Both the position numbers and the translations under genes were made by a program. A stretch of 64,000 bases of DNA, taken from contig DF240777.1 in the NCBI GenBank assembly GCA_000507305.1, positions 121,803 through 185,802 of the forward strand. Direction: 5' to 3'. This document shows, one piece after another, positions 48,382 to 58,639 of the stretch. The notes beneath the pieces were generated by a model. It saw nothing but the letters and a program-made list of their open reading frames with translations. It was not told the DNA's origin and made no database searches. The DNA is from Breviolum minutum Mf 1.05b.01 (taxonomy: Eukaryota > Sar > Dinophyceae > Suessiales > Symbiodiniaceae). Position 1 is the stretch's first letter. The number at the start of each line of letters is the position of its first letter.

Positions 48382-49797
48382 ATGACAATGGATTCAATGC
48401 TGCGCAGTCTACTGCTGCTGTGCAGCTCCATTCCTTTGTTGGCTATTCGTAACATCATTGCAACAGACCTGGAGCAGGACAAAACATCTCTAGCACCATG
48501 GTTTCATAGCCATCCTGTGTGGTATGGTACAAAAATTATTTGAGGAGGAGTATGCTAAGTACGGTCCCCTCGATGGTGAGGCAGCTTGCTTTTGCAAGAA
48601 GGTGGAATCCATGTCAGAGTGCCCGAGCAGAAAGGGAAAGGACGTGGATGCTCAGAAACACCCGATTGGTTTCAGATGGTTTCACCCCAATGAGACCTCA
48701 GGGGACAGCAAACCGCACCTTTGCTGCAAGCTTTCAACGTCCAAATCATGGGACTGGGTGGGATTCCGTTATGAACGTCAGATGAGCTTGCATCTATGCA
48801 TGTCCGAACTCCGGCCAGTGCAGCCCAATGTGTGCTGCCGGGTGAGAGACGATCTAAACTCCATGGCCTTCCACATTCGCCAGGCAAGGTCTGAAGGTTA
48901 CATGCGAGCCTACTATGGCAAGGAACCTACTTTGGTAAGAGCAGTCCATTCGTCCACATTGACGACATCAGCTCTGCAACCGACTATGATGGGCAGCATC
49001 TAAGTGCGACCTCCGCCCAAGAGTTTGTCCGGAAGAGTTTTGCTGGCATCTACTATTACCACAAACTCTTGGAGAGCCGCCAAAACCTCACCTGTTCCGA
49101 GTCTTTTGAGACTTTGGAAGACGAGGCATCCTCGAAAGACTGTCGTCTCCGAGCCAAACCAACAAGTCAATGCTGTTGCCTTCAGGCGACCCTCTACCCA
49201 GCCGAGCGCTGTTTTGCAGTGGACACCTCGACCAATATCACTTCACCAGTGATATTGACGGGCGAGTACTTTGAGCAGCGCGCATGGAAAGGCAAAGATA
49301 GGAAAGGGGTGGTACTTCAGGAAGGCAAAATCATTTGGCCAAGCTTCACAAATCCGGAGAGTCTTGAAAAGATTTCTCCCACGGCACTCAGCTCAGTTGA
49401 CCCTGAAGCTAAAGACATTGGGAGCAATGTGCTTTTTGATTGGGTTGTACAAAGAAAACAGTGGGAGAAGAAATGCGTGAAGCATCAGCAGGTTGCTGAG
49501 GTTGAAAGATTCAAGACGGCGTGGGAACAAACGAGGTATCGCCAGAAGCATGTTGAAACATGCATTTCAGAGAAGTACATTCGTTATTGTCCTTCTGGGC
49601 AGGCTCTCTTCAAGAAGCTGATGCCAGCAGGTACTTGTCTGAAGGAGCCAGGCAAAACCGAGGACAAACTCCATCTCAAGGATTTGGGTGATTATTCTTT
49701 CAAGTGCCCTGATAACTATGTAGCCTCCACGGATCACAAGATCGCGAACCAGAAAGGTGAGTATAGCTGGAAGTGCCAGTGCGAGACTACCTGCTGA
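48382..49797 (+). CDS. Secreted Cys-rich protein, apparently intronless, two frame shifts
   Basis: Unknown family. From ATG 48382 the N-terminus reads MLRSLLLLCSSIPLLA, a clear signal peptide, so the product should enter the secretory pathway. The reading then needs two one-base shifts: near 48531-48535, in an A5 run, and near 48912-48920, in a CAAGGAACCTAC context. With these shifts the frame runs on, without introns, to TGA 49795-49797, about 470 residues. The two longest uninterrupted parts are 48524-48918 and 48919-49797. Cysteines occur in clusters: ACFCKK, HLCCKLS, NVCCRVR, SQCCCLQATLYPAERC, FKCPDNY and a terminal KCQCETTC. Other visible features are acidic/basic helices and WDWVGFRYER. 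The shifts offset each other and look like single-base indels; assembly error or a decaying gene are both possible. An intronless gene beside genes with more than ten introns suggests retroposition or transfer. No similarity to any named family is claimed. Confidence 0.75.
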
Positions 49798-50013
49798 AAC
49801 TGCTGGTTGGAGATGATAGGAACAACGAAGACCTGCGAGATTGTCAGGCATTGCTGCAAGAAAAGTTTTGCAGGTCCGACTTGGCACATTTTCCACTCAT
49901 GTGATGTGGCCGAGGAAGAACCATTGCAGATTTCCATAGATTTCCTGATATTGATCAAATTATTTGGAGAAGGTAAACATAGCAAGATGGTGTTTTCGTG
50001 TGGGTATTCTTGA
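49798..50013 (+). other. In-frame Cys-containing extension after the TGA of the secreted gene
   Basis: The same frame stays open for another 71 codons after TGA 49795-49797, reading NCWLEMIGTTKTCEIVRHCC, FAGPTWHIFHSCDVAEEEP and so on, and stops at 50011-50013. The Cys density matches the upstream protein. The TGA is flanked by Cys codons (C-stop-N-C). It could be a nonsense change, readthrough or recoding, or chance; no downstream stem-loop was established. Confidence 0.35.
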
Positions 50014-50111
50014 ATATTGTATCTCCAGTTTTCGGAAAATCGCACATTCTGCAGATCTGACTCGTGAGGCTGATCACAACTGTGCCGTGACCAACGAAGA
50101 CATCCTTGAAT

Positions 50112-50262
50112 GCAACCATCGGATACCCAACATTTGACTGGCGGATCCAGGAAACGTGCCCAAATGCTGTGTTGAGTTTCTGCAGTTGTGTATACCAAAA
50201 AGTTGGGTGTTGGAAAAAGCTGGGTGCACAGCTTACTTCCATTCCTCTTCCTGAATAGATCG
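50112..50262. repeat. Repeat B, partial copy (B')
   Basis: CATCGGATACCCAACATTTG through GCTGGGTGCACAGCTTAC and ATTCCTCTTCC matches repeat B; similarity ends at about 50262, a few bases before copy A2 begins. This is the junction between a truncated B and a fresh A. Confidence 0.85.
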
Positions 50263-50276
50263 ATGACCTGGCTAGG

Positions 50277-52756
50277 GCAGGTCATTGAAATTTATTCCCC
50301 AAAGGAACGGAGAGTACATGACACTTTAAATTGTTCCACGTTTGGAGACATTCTTTTAATGACACCACGGATCACACATCTGATCGAGCAAAAAAACTTT
50401 CCAAAAAAAAGGGGATCGCCATTCGCTGAGTAAAAAGCCTCAGGAGACGCGACAAAACCTGGAGCGTGGTACAGCTCTTCTTTAAGCTCCGCTGTCTAAC
50501 CCAGGTCCGTTGTTGCTTTGAAATGCTTGGAATCCTCTGGGTACCTGGTTTTCAGGCATTGAAATAATAGCTTGGAATCATTTGGAATCAACTTCAACAA
50601 CAGCTTGACATTTTAGATTGTTGCAAGTTGTTAAGATTTTTGTATTTGTTTGTTTTTGTTTGTACAGTGTTCTATGTATTTTGTATATCACCATTTCCAT
50701 TTCTCTATGTGCTTATTAGACATATACACATCATTGGTGATGTATTCGTGCTTTCTACTACACAGCTTCACGTTCTTAACAGTGATGTAGTGGCTTTTGG
50801 ATCAAAGGGACTGATCCATGTCAAACCCAACCATTGTTGGTTTCTATGATATCCACGATTTGATTGTGATTATCACTTGTATGGCTTGTATGGCCTAAAC
50901 ACCTTGGAACCACAGAGAAAGATCAAGCAACTGATATTGCTTTTTGGATGGACTTCCTCAGACCATCCAGCAATTCTAATGAACAACGTAGGCTGCATCT
51001 ATATCCTCTTTATAGGCTTGGCTGCCTTTGGGCCAGGTCTTCTGTGTCAATGATCTGCAGCTGCTCAGACCAAAAAGGATTTCATTAATCTTTTGCGCTG
51101 TGCTACTGGAGAAGTTCTTCCGCATGTCTTATATGACAGTCGTTACAGACATGTTCCATGTTGACTTGCTGTTGCACTTTTACACTCATGGTCTATTGAC
51201 ATTTGCGTGGTCTCAGTCAGCAAAGATGCAAAGATAAGTTCTTAGCCCCCAAAGCCACCCAATGCTCCTGCCAATTGCTTGCGCTTTTGCAAGTTTGTCA
51301 GATTGAACAAGCACCAGGTGTTCATTCACAGGGTGAGTAGGTTTCTTTGTGGTTCAAGTGGAACCTAGCAGTTAGCTAGACAGAAGTCATGACAAACATC
51401 CATGTATATAGCATGAATGACACACTTGGTCTGTGCGAAGAGAAAGACTCTGGCGTTGCTTTTGGTACATGCAAACAAGATTCAAAGAAGTGTTGGACAT
51501 CCCTCCAGTCTCTCCAGACGGTGATGTTATAGGAAAGCAGACGGGTAATGTCACCGAGAGCAAAACGTCGCCAAGTAGGGAACAAGTATCGGGTTGATTG
51601 ATGAGTAAGGCACTATAAGGCTAAGGTGTTTGCACCTGGCAGACACACAGGTGGACTCACTTGATTTCGCTTGGACGCTGATGTGGAATCAAGATGTCGG
51701 ATGTCAAACCGGCCGGAATGCTGAGAGTCTACTTCCACGACCATACGCCCCTTGCAGCAGTCTGTCACCTGCGTTAATGAAGCATTTGTCATGTGACTAC
51801 AGAACTCAATGCAGATGAACCATACAGTTATATTATTCTGGGTGGTATATTACACAGTTCTTTTGCGTTGAGTGAGTGTTGAGCGTTCCAGGCAAATTCC
51901 AGCAGGTGTGTAACTATACAATAATCCTGACGGACATCGCCAAGGTACAAGACTCTACATTTGACACAAGACTCCTCCGTGCAGGACTGAAAAAAAGAGC
52001 TTTCTTGCAATCTTTACATTCGTGACTGAGGAGAAAACACAATTTCAAGCCTTCAGTTGGAAGCTCTGTTTAGAACAGAAACTTCAGAGGCGAAGATGTC
52101 ATGTTTGTAGGGACTTTTTGTATCCAGATTGAGTCATTGAGCCATTTTGCTGTCATTTTGATAGGAAGTCATCGATCGACTTTGTCAGAAAATCGGGGCC
52201 GATCCCAATCAGTTGCTTGTTTGAAAATTCATGTCATGGGGGTGGTAGAGTTGGCATTTGGGAGCCTGAAAGTTATCATTGGATAGTGGTGGATATTGTT
52301 GACATTTTTACCCACTGTTTTGGCGAAGCTGTTGGGTTGTTGGTATTCATACTGTTGATGGAAGAAATCCTGCACCACCTGGGATGTTTAAAGCCTTTTA
52401 AACAATGGGATAAACAACCTGTGAACTGGTGAATGATTCTTTCCATCAACCGTATGTATTCATGTGCTGTATGTATGTTGCGGTAGACAATTTTCGGCTA
52501 TCAGCCTCAGGTATGAGTTGCTGATCATCGCGCCCGTCGGACCCTTGCGAGAGCGAAAACTGCTTTTGGAAGATCGGCCGTTGCGAATCCAGGTTCTGAC
52601 AAAAGCCGGGAAAACGAAGGAAACTGACATACCAAAACTATCCAACATTGCTTCCCTCTTGTGAAACTGTTAACTCCAACCTGTGGTACTTGACTTTGGA
52701 CTGCTATTCCTGCATCATTGGTTCACTATATAGTTGTTTTCTGCCTTGCGTGCTGT
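50277..52756. repeat. Segmental direct repeat, copy A2
   Basis: Second copy of the 45424-47560 repeat, in direct orientation, with small indels and the additional ~340-base segment 52041-52385. It is followed directly by a full-length repeat B, in the same order as the first copy. Confidence 0.93.
51057..52640 (+). CDS. Exon-like blocks within repeat A2 (paralogous to A1 blocks)
   Basis: Counterparts of the A1 blocks: ~51057-51160, ~51247-51330, ~51484-51597, 51630-51818 and ~52520-52640. The 51630-51818 block differs from its A1 copy by one residue near its start (DTQVDSLDF). The last one keeps ERKLLLEDRPLRIQVLTKA with one Arg-to-Gly change. All stay open. The function is unknown. Expression and exon joins are not established. 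Confidence 0.4.
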
Positions 52757-52995
52757 AGTTACCCGGATACCCAACATTTGACTGGCGGATGCAGGAAACG
52801 TGCCCAAATGCTTCTGTGTTGAATCTCCGCAGTTGTGTACACAAAAGCTAGCCAGGAAAAAGCTGGGTGCACAGCTTACAAATTCCTCTTCCGAGAGAGA
52901 CTGACGATGTCATTCACAGGCGGCGGATCAGTTTTTTTTGGAACGGTAATGACATGTGCAATTCAAAATCATCAAGACGCTCGCAACAGCACTCT
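52757..52995. repeat. Repeat B, copy 2
   Basis: CCGGATACCCAACATTTGAC through AAGACGCTCGCAACAGCACT, as in copy 1. The GC-rich minisatellite begins directly downstream. Confidence 0.88.
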
Positions 52996-53039
52996 GGCAC
53001 GTGCCCTCCAAGTTTGCCATCGCTGTGTTCCCACGAACG

Positions 53040-54125
53040 GTTTGAGGAGCATAACGCGCCCCGGCCGAACCCGAACCCGAACCTGCCCCCCTCCCCCCCT
53101 GGCCACCACCTCCGTCCTCTCCGCGCCCGAACCCGAACCCGAACCCGAACCTGCCCCCCTCCCCCGCCCAAGAAAAAAAGAGTCCTACCTTTTCCCAACC
53201 TGGCCATCACCTCCGTCCTCGCCGCACCCGAACCCCGACTCGAACCTCAACCTGCCCCTGCCGGCACCGCACCCGAACCCGAACCCGAAACCTCTACACG
53301 CCCCCCCCCCCANAAATGGAGGATTGAACCGTTCTCGATGGCCACCCTGAACCTGAACCTGAACCTGCTCTTGTACCACCCCCCCACACAACCAACCATA
53401 CAGCCTGCTCCTGTACCACACGCCCCCATAACTAGGTATGCATGTCGCCGCATGAGGAACCCAACACCACCCAGAACTGCAGGATGCTTTGAACCTGAGC
53501 CAAGCCTTAACCTGCTCCTGTACCATCCCACCCCCGCACAACTAGCGCAAACGTAAGCCTTGGGTGTGCATGTACAACATTTTACCATAGCTATGGAACC
53601 GTTCTCGACGGCCACCCGAAGCCTTTACCTGGACCTGCTCCTGTACCCACCCCGCCAGCACCAACATACAGGTATGCATGTCGCCGCCTGAGCGCTGCAG
53701 AAGCAGAAACCCAACGCCAACCAGAACAGCAGGAACACAACAGCATACAGCAAACCAAAGATCCTGAACCTGAACCTGTGCAACCCCTCCCCCACGGGCC
53801 CCATAGCTGCAGGACCGGCGCATTTTGCAGCAAACCAAACCGTTTTCGACGGCCAAACCAGCACCTGTACCACCCCCCCCCAGAACTCCTGCATGTGCCA
53901 CACCCCTCCCCCTAGCGGCCTGAGGGCTGCAGAAGCAGAAACCCAACACCAACCAGAACTGAACCTGAACCTGAACCTGCTCCCGTACCACCGCCCTCAA
54001 CATATAGGCCATCGGTATGCATGCCGTCCCCGAACCCGAACCCGCACAGTGGGCACTTCCGACCGACCTCTCCGCCCCCGAACCCGAACCCGATCCCGAA
54101 CTCGAACTCGGAGGTTAGGGGGCGC
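53040..54125. repeat. GC-rich minisatellite of CCCGAA/CCTGAA hexamers in higher-order units
   Basis: Dominated on the plus strand by runs of GAACCCGAACCCGAACC and GAACCTGAACCTGAACC, poly-C stretches and recurring blocks: CCGTTCTCGAYGGCCA (53334, 53601, 53842), GGTATGCATGTCGCCGC (53437, 53676) and AACCCAACRCCAACCAGAAC (53700, 53940). The spacing of repeated blocks is roughly 240-270 bases, so there is higher-order periodicity. Long frames on both strands (Pro-Glu repeats on plus, Gly/Val/Arg-rich on minus) follow from the hexamer and are not accepted as genes. One ambiguous base (n) sits in a poly-C/A run near 53313, so the assembly is doubtful here. Confidence 0.9.
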
Positions 54126-54665
54126 CTGGGGCACTTACTGTTGAGGAGAGAGCAAAGACGAAGGCATAGTTGAGAGTGCGAAGCTCAGGATGGAAAATTG
54201 AACACTGATTGCGTGCAATATTTTGGGAATGTCATCCATTCAAGATTTTTTTGGTTCCTGTATTTTGTGACCTTCGTTCTTTCAATGTGAAAATGATCTC
54301 CCTGTTTGGATGCATTGTTCCCAAGGTGTGGATTGGCCCCTGCCTTCAGTGTCCGAGGAAACTTGGTGAAACTTCTGTTTGAAATATTTCATTTCACCAT
54401 TGTCCAGTGGAACCATTACCTTGAAACCAAGGAAGGCATCTTGCAAAGAGGGGAGCTTGAATGCCTCACAGACAGATCCTTGGAATTCGAATGCTAGTGA
54501 TTTCAGACCTCCGAAGATCGAGGAGTTATTTGGAATATTCAATCCTTCAATCCATGTGCTTCTCAACATGTTTCAATCATGGGCAAGGGACATTTAAGTA
54601 GATTAGTCGTGGGCTCTGAGGCTGGTGTTTCTTTCCGCAATGAATCTTATATTTGATATATAGTC
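54126..54665. other. Non-repeated interval after the minisatellite
   Basis: Short frames on both strands (54306-54497 plus, 54282-54569 minus) are about equally plausible and neither is splice-bounded. No feature is called. Confidence 0.3.
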
Positions 54666-54668
54666 CTC

Positions 54669-57150
54669 AGAAGTAGATCCTCGCTACAACCATGGCCTGG
54701 TGTTTAACAAAAATTCACATCCCACACATCTTTGAGGTGGCTGGCAGATGTGCAGTGCATCACAGCTGCAATTTTTCCAATTCGAAACTGGCGAGCGAAC
54801 TGAACTGTTTTGAGGTTGTTCTTGACAGAGACAACCTATGGCACTCAGACCCAGAGGCCTGGAGGGCATTTTCCATGGTGGTCCCAGACCAGCTGTTTGG
54901 AATATGATGAATATATATGAATATGTAGCTCAGTGATTCGGTTTGCAGGACGGCTTTTTATAGTTGCATGATTGTGCCTAGATAGTAGGGACAAGTGTTA
55001 CCACTCCTTATATCAATCCACAGTACCACGAAGGCACTCCGGCTCGGTGCTGGAATGGTGAAGTTGTCGCTACGGAGCTTCGAAAAAGTAGAAGCAATCG
55101 AGGATGAGGCGCACGCTCTCAGATTCCTTGCACACCAAGAGTGTTTTTGATGAGTTGTTTTTCTATGTCTGTTTTTCATAGGTTGTAGGAGATTGAAAAT
55201 TATCATCATCAATGATAGGATGATAGGATGTCACTTATACATTTCGAACCTCTAGTGAATGCTGCTGCTTTTCAAATGAAACCAAAATGGCTTCATGGTA
55301 CCTGCTGGAGCAGTATCTTGATGTTCTTGTTGGTTTCAGCGTCCAGTATTGGGCATTTTTTTTGGGTGCCCGTCAACATTCTGTCCTTTTGCAGGCAAAC
55401 TGTACGTTGAGAATACGTAGCAGCGATGGAGAAAGCACATGGTGCCTTCGATTTACTTTGGCATGGGAGCTTCTTAGGGAAAGGCACGGCGAAATAGTAA
55501 GGTCCACACCTCATAACTCTGAAAGCGCGTAGGATGACCAGATTGTTTGCGTTGACAAAGATCAAATGTGGCAAGTTTGAAATTGAGGCGCGCCAGGAGC
55601 CGTGGGTTTTACTTTCACTCTTCGTGCTTTCACATTTTTGGATCAGTTGCCAAAAGCACTGAAATTGAACTATCATACACTATCACATTCTGCTGTTGGT
55701 ATATTGGCTGATGAAAGACAAGATTGGGTGATTTGTCAAAGGGCATCTCAGAAAATTGAGATCTGTTAAGTTGGCAGCACTGGGATAAAGATGAATAAGA
55801 TCAGGGATTTATCGAATGCTGCGGAGTATCCCGGGCTGCCACAACGGTACGTTTTTGCAAAGCACCAGGAGCAGCAAGCAACGAAACAGTGGCTTTCTTG
55901 CAGTCATTGCTGTGGAGCTGATACTTTTTTGAATGTAGGTAACAGATGGTAACAGACACTACTCTAGGCTGCAATTAGGTTAAATCGAGAATTTCAAAAG
56001 ATTCCATTTATGTCCAATATTATGAGGCATTCTGTAGTATTCAATTTCTACAGTATGCGACATTTGCAACCATTTGAAGCTTTCGAGAGGTGCATGAATT
56101 CACACTCCCATTGAAGAAAAGCAGAGGTTGGTTGAAGATTTTGACCTCGCAATTGCAGGCATGGATCCATTTTGATCGAGTGTTTAACCGTTTAACCATG
56201 TCTGACTCCATGTTTGTGGCCTAAGTGTGGATCTCTCAAAGTTCCAACTGCCTGGTATCATGGCGCTGCTTCCCAGATTGCCAGGCACTTGCAGAGGCTG
56301 AATTGTTGGCAAAAGCTCAAAATGCGATAGGTGATATCGAGGCCGGTACATATTTCTATACATATTTTGTACCAAGGGGGATCCATGACATGAAAAGATT
56401 GAGCTCAAACTTCGGCGCATAAAAAATTTGCACTTCAGATGACCAACTCTTCGATTTTCAAGGCGCGGCGTTGTGATGATGACCTGGCCCGACTGGAGAC
56501 CTTTGATACAGTGCCCTCCTGCCAGACAGCCATATCACTTTCCTACCCATTGATAAAATAGTGTAAAAAACCATGTGGGTTGGGATTTCATCTTCAAATC
56601 AGGGTGGCTTATGGTCACCACGAATTACCGTGATGTTCAACGTTTTGTTAAAAATCAGTGTTTTTTTCTTTCATATTTCTTTCGTATATTTTGTTCATCA
56701 TGAGAAACTGTCTCTTGCCCTAGAAAAGTGTTTCTTTTTCGTTCCTGGATCATCCAAGTGTCTTTCAAGGAGGAACAGTTTTGTAGAGAGCTTCCTGAGG
56801 GTTCCCGAGAGAAGGATGGAATGGATGTTTCCTTGGAATGGTAAAAAACTTGTTGTAGTGATGCCGTTGGGGTCAAGCATTTCAAGCTAAAAACATGGAA
56901 TCCAGATCCCTATACATATACGTACAGTATTACAATATTAGAATCACAATACATATACACTATATAATTATACATATCTACTGCATTCCCTTTCTACCTT
57001 TTCCCAGAAGTGCCACCTCAATCTGATTTCCCTGTTTCTGTGTTTCAGTCGATCTTGGCATGAGGTACAAGGGCTGTTGGCAGATCCGGAAGCACGCGAG
57101 TTGTTTCTATGGTTCTTGCTCTCGCCTCAAATGTCAGGGCGTTTGTTGCA
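54669..57150 (+). CDS. Unrecognised multi-exon gene
   Basis: Blocks: 54669-54730 (VDPRYNHGLVFNKNSHPTHL, after CTCAG), ~54796-54905 (FEVVLDRDNLWHSDPEAWRA), ~55008-55150 (STTKALRLGAGMVKLSLRSF, KVEAIEDEAHALRFLAHQE), ~55285-55335 (KMASWYLLEQYLDVLV), ~55405-55498 (YVAAMEKAHGAFDLLWHGSF), ~55790-55935 (MNKIRDLSNAAEYPGLPQRY, KHQEQQATKQWLSCSHCCGA), ~56275-56345 (ALAEAELLAKAQNAIGDIEA), ~56445-56560 (FKARRCDDDLARLETFDTVP), ~56768-56865 (SFKEEQFCRELPEGSREKDG) and ~57050-57150 (SWHEVQGLLADPEARELFLW). The encoded protein is mainly helical and acidic; one block has a CSHCC cluster. No domain is recognised, and one gene cannot be separated from several. Confidence 0.35.
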
Positions 57151-57159
57151 ATGTGATGC

Positions 57160-58285
57160 ATCTTTCACGTCCAGTTGTGAGCATTGTAAGATATTGTAAG
57201 TATATAGATAGAGGAATCAATTCGATCAATTCAAGTCCTACTTTTGTGTCAAATTTCACAAATACCCTCCATGGTTGTACCTAATTTGGTGCTTGTACCT
57301 ACCGGTAAGAAAAAGCACAGGAACCTGAACATAATTTTTGTGCATTATCAACACCAGGCGTTCCATGTAGCCAATTTTCAAACCTCTGAACAACCGACAA
57401 GACCAAGCATATCTCTATGCCATGCCCACCAGGGTAGAGTGAGATGACACACATGTTGCACTGCTCGCTGCAGGTCACAAATGGCTTCTGACTCTGAGAA
57501 CCCTACCGCTGAGGTTTCAAGACTGTAGGGATTGACAAGAGAACATATATCTAGAAATGTGTAGAATATCTTTTTCTGATATCCCGAAGAGGACACGCAG
57601 ACATGCAGGTGCAATCATGATATTTACGCCCATCTGTGTAGCTTGCCCATGTACTTCTTGGGATTTGTCACATTCATTTTTGACAAGACGAGTAAGCTTT
57701 AGTAGTGCTTCACAGTCGAGAGTAGTAGCAGAAAATCCATATCCCATGTAAATTTATATTGGATTGGATGTTACATAACCTCCATCTCTTTTTCTTGACA
57801 TTTTCTCCCTTTCTGATTCTGCCTGTCTTTTTTGGGCAACGACTGGAGCATCCAGGTAGATGCTGACTTCGCAGAGTCGCAACTCTCAAGGCGTCATTTG
57901 TTTTGCATATGTTTGCATCAAATTGAAACCAGAATGCTCCCGTGAAATTACCACATCACAAAGCTGACATAGCCCAAGAACATGGGAACCTTGATTTTTG
58001 CCCAGTCTTTCAGTTTGCGGAATCTTGTGTGTCGACCAACGAAACACCAGACTTCCCTGAAGGTTCAAAGAGCACCCAGGCATTCAAAATCGGCTTTGTC
58101 GAATAGCGGCTGGTCTTGGTGCTGTTGAACAAAAAGTCTCGTGCTGGTCCGGCTGCTGCCAACCATGCTGGATCACTCCCAAATCAAGAAATGTGCAGAA
58201 GCAGAAGTATGTTGCAGTATGACTCGTATGACTTGTATGACTCATATTACATATATATATACATTGTATGATGAATCATGATTAA
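57160..58285. other. Mostly non-coding interval
   Basis: Candidate frames at 57480-57530 and 58010-58100 (plus) and 57886-58083 (minus) are unresolved. A short (AT)n run lies at 58250-58264. Confidence 0.3.
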
Positions 58286-58287
58286 AT

Positions 58288-58437
58288 CCGAGACCACCCG
58301 GATGGATGCACCAAGATGGATCCACTGGTCAGAGAGCATCTCAAGCTCAGGACAAAGCATGAAGTAAAGCAGAGACAACTCCAGCCAAACATCACTGAAG
58401 CCTTGATCAACCTGGACTTACATTGGAACAGATGAAC
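58288..58437 (+). CDS. Exon: basic helical segment
   Basis: An open block reading IRDHPDGCTKMDPLVREHLK, TKHEVKQRQLQPNITEALIN and LDLHWNR, then TGA. The composition is strongly coding-like. It may be the last exon of the gene that starts near 54.7 kb, or an exon whose donor lies before the TGA. The family is not recognised. Confidence 0.45.
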
Positions 58438-58639
58438 GAGTGGAGATAGTGTGATCCAATCCAATTAGATCAGTGTGAGCAACTCTTATGCAACTCTTTT
58501 TCTTTTAAGAACAATGACATGTTTGAGCAACAAGGCAAACCCAACATCCTGCTTTCAAAACACACCAGATGCCCTTGTAGGATGGTAGTACAGAATGTGT
58601 CACAGCGGTTTCTTATTTTGTAGACAGGTCATGACCTCA

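Noticed and set aside
49734..50285. 183-codon minus-strand frame, the longest on that strand
   Set aside because: It crosses the 3' end of the secreted gene and repeat B', has low-complexity coding character and no start context; it is treated as antisense shadow.
45424..52756. LTR retrotransposon with A copies as terminal repeats
   Set aside because: The DNA between the copies has no reverse transcriptase, integrase or Gag-like sequence, and A1/A2 lack TG...CA ends or a visible target duplication.
52835..53556. Frames of up to 229 codons with Pro-Glu and Pro-rich repeats
   Set aside because: They run through the hexamer minisatellite and an ambiguous base; frames on both strands are open because the repeat lacks stops.
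53040..54125. Possible interstitial telomere repeat
   Set aside because: The unit is CCCGAA or CCTGAA; the plant-type telomere repeat common in dinoflagellates is TTTAGGG, which does not match.
55293..55676. 127-codon minus-strand frame
   Set aside because: The plus strand has splice-bounded blocks (KMASWYLLEQYLDVLV, AHGAFDLLWHGSF) over the same bases, and the minus frame has no independent support.
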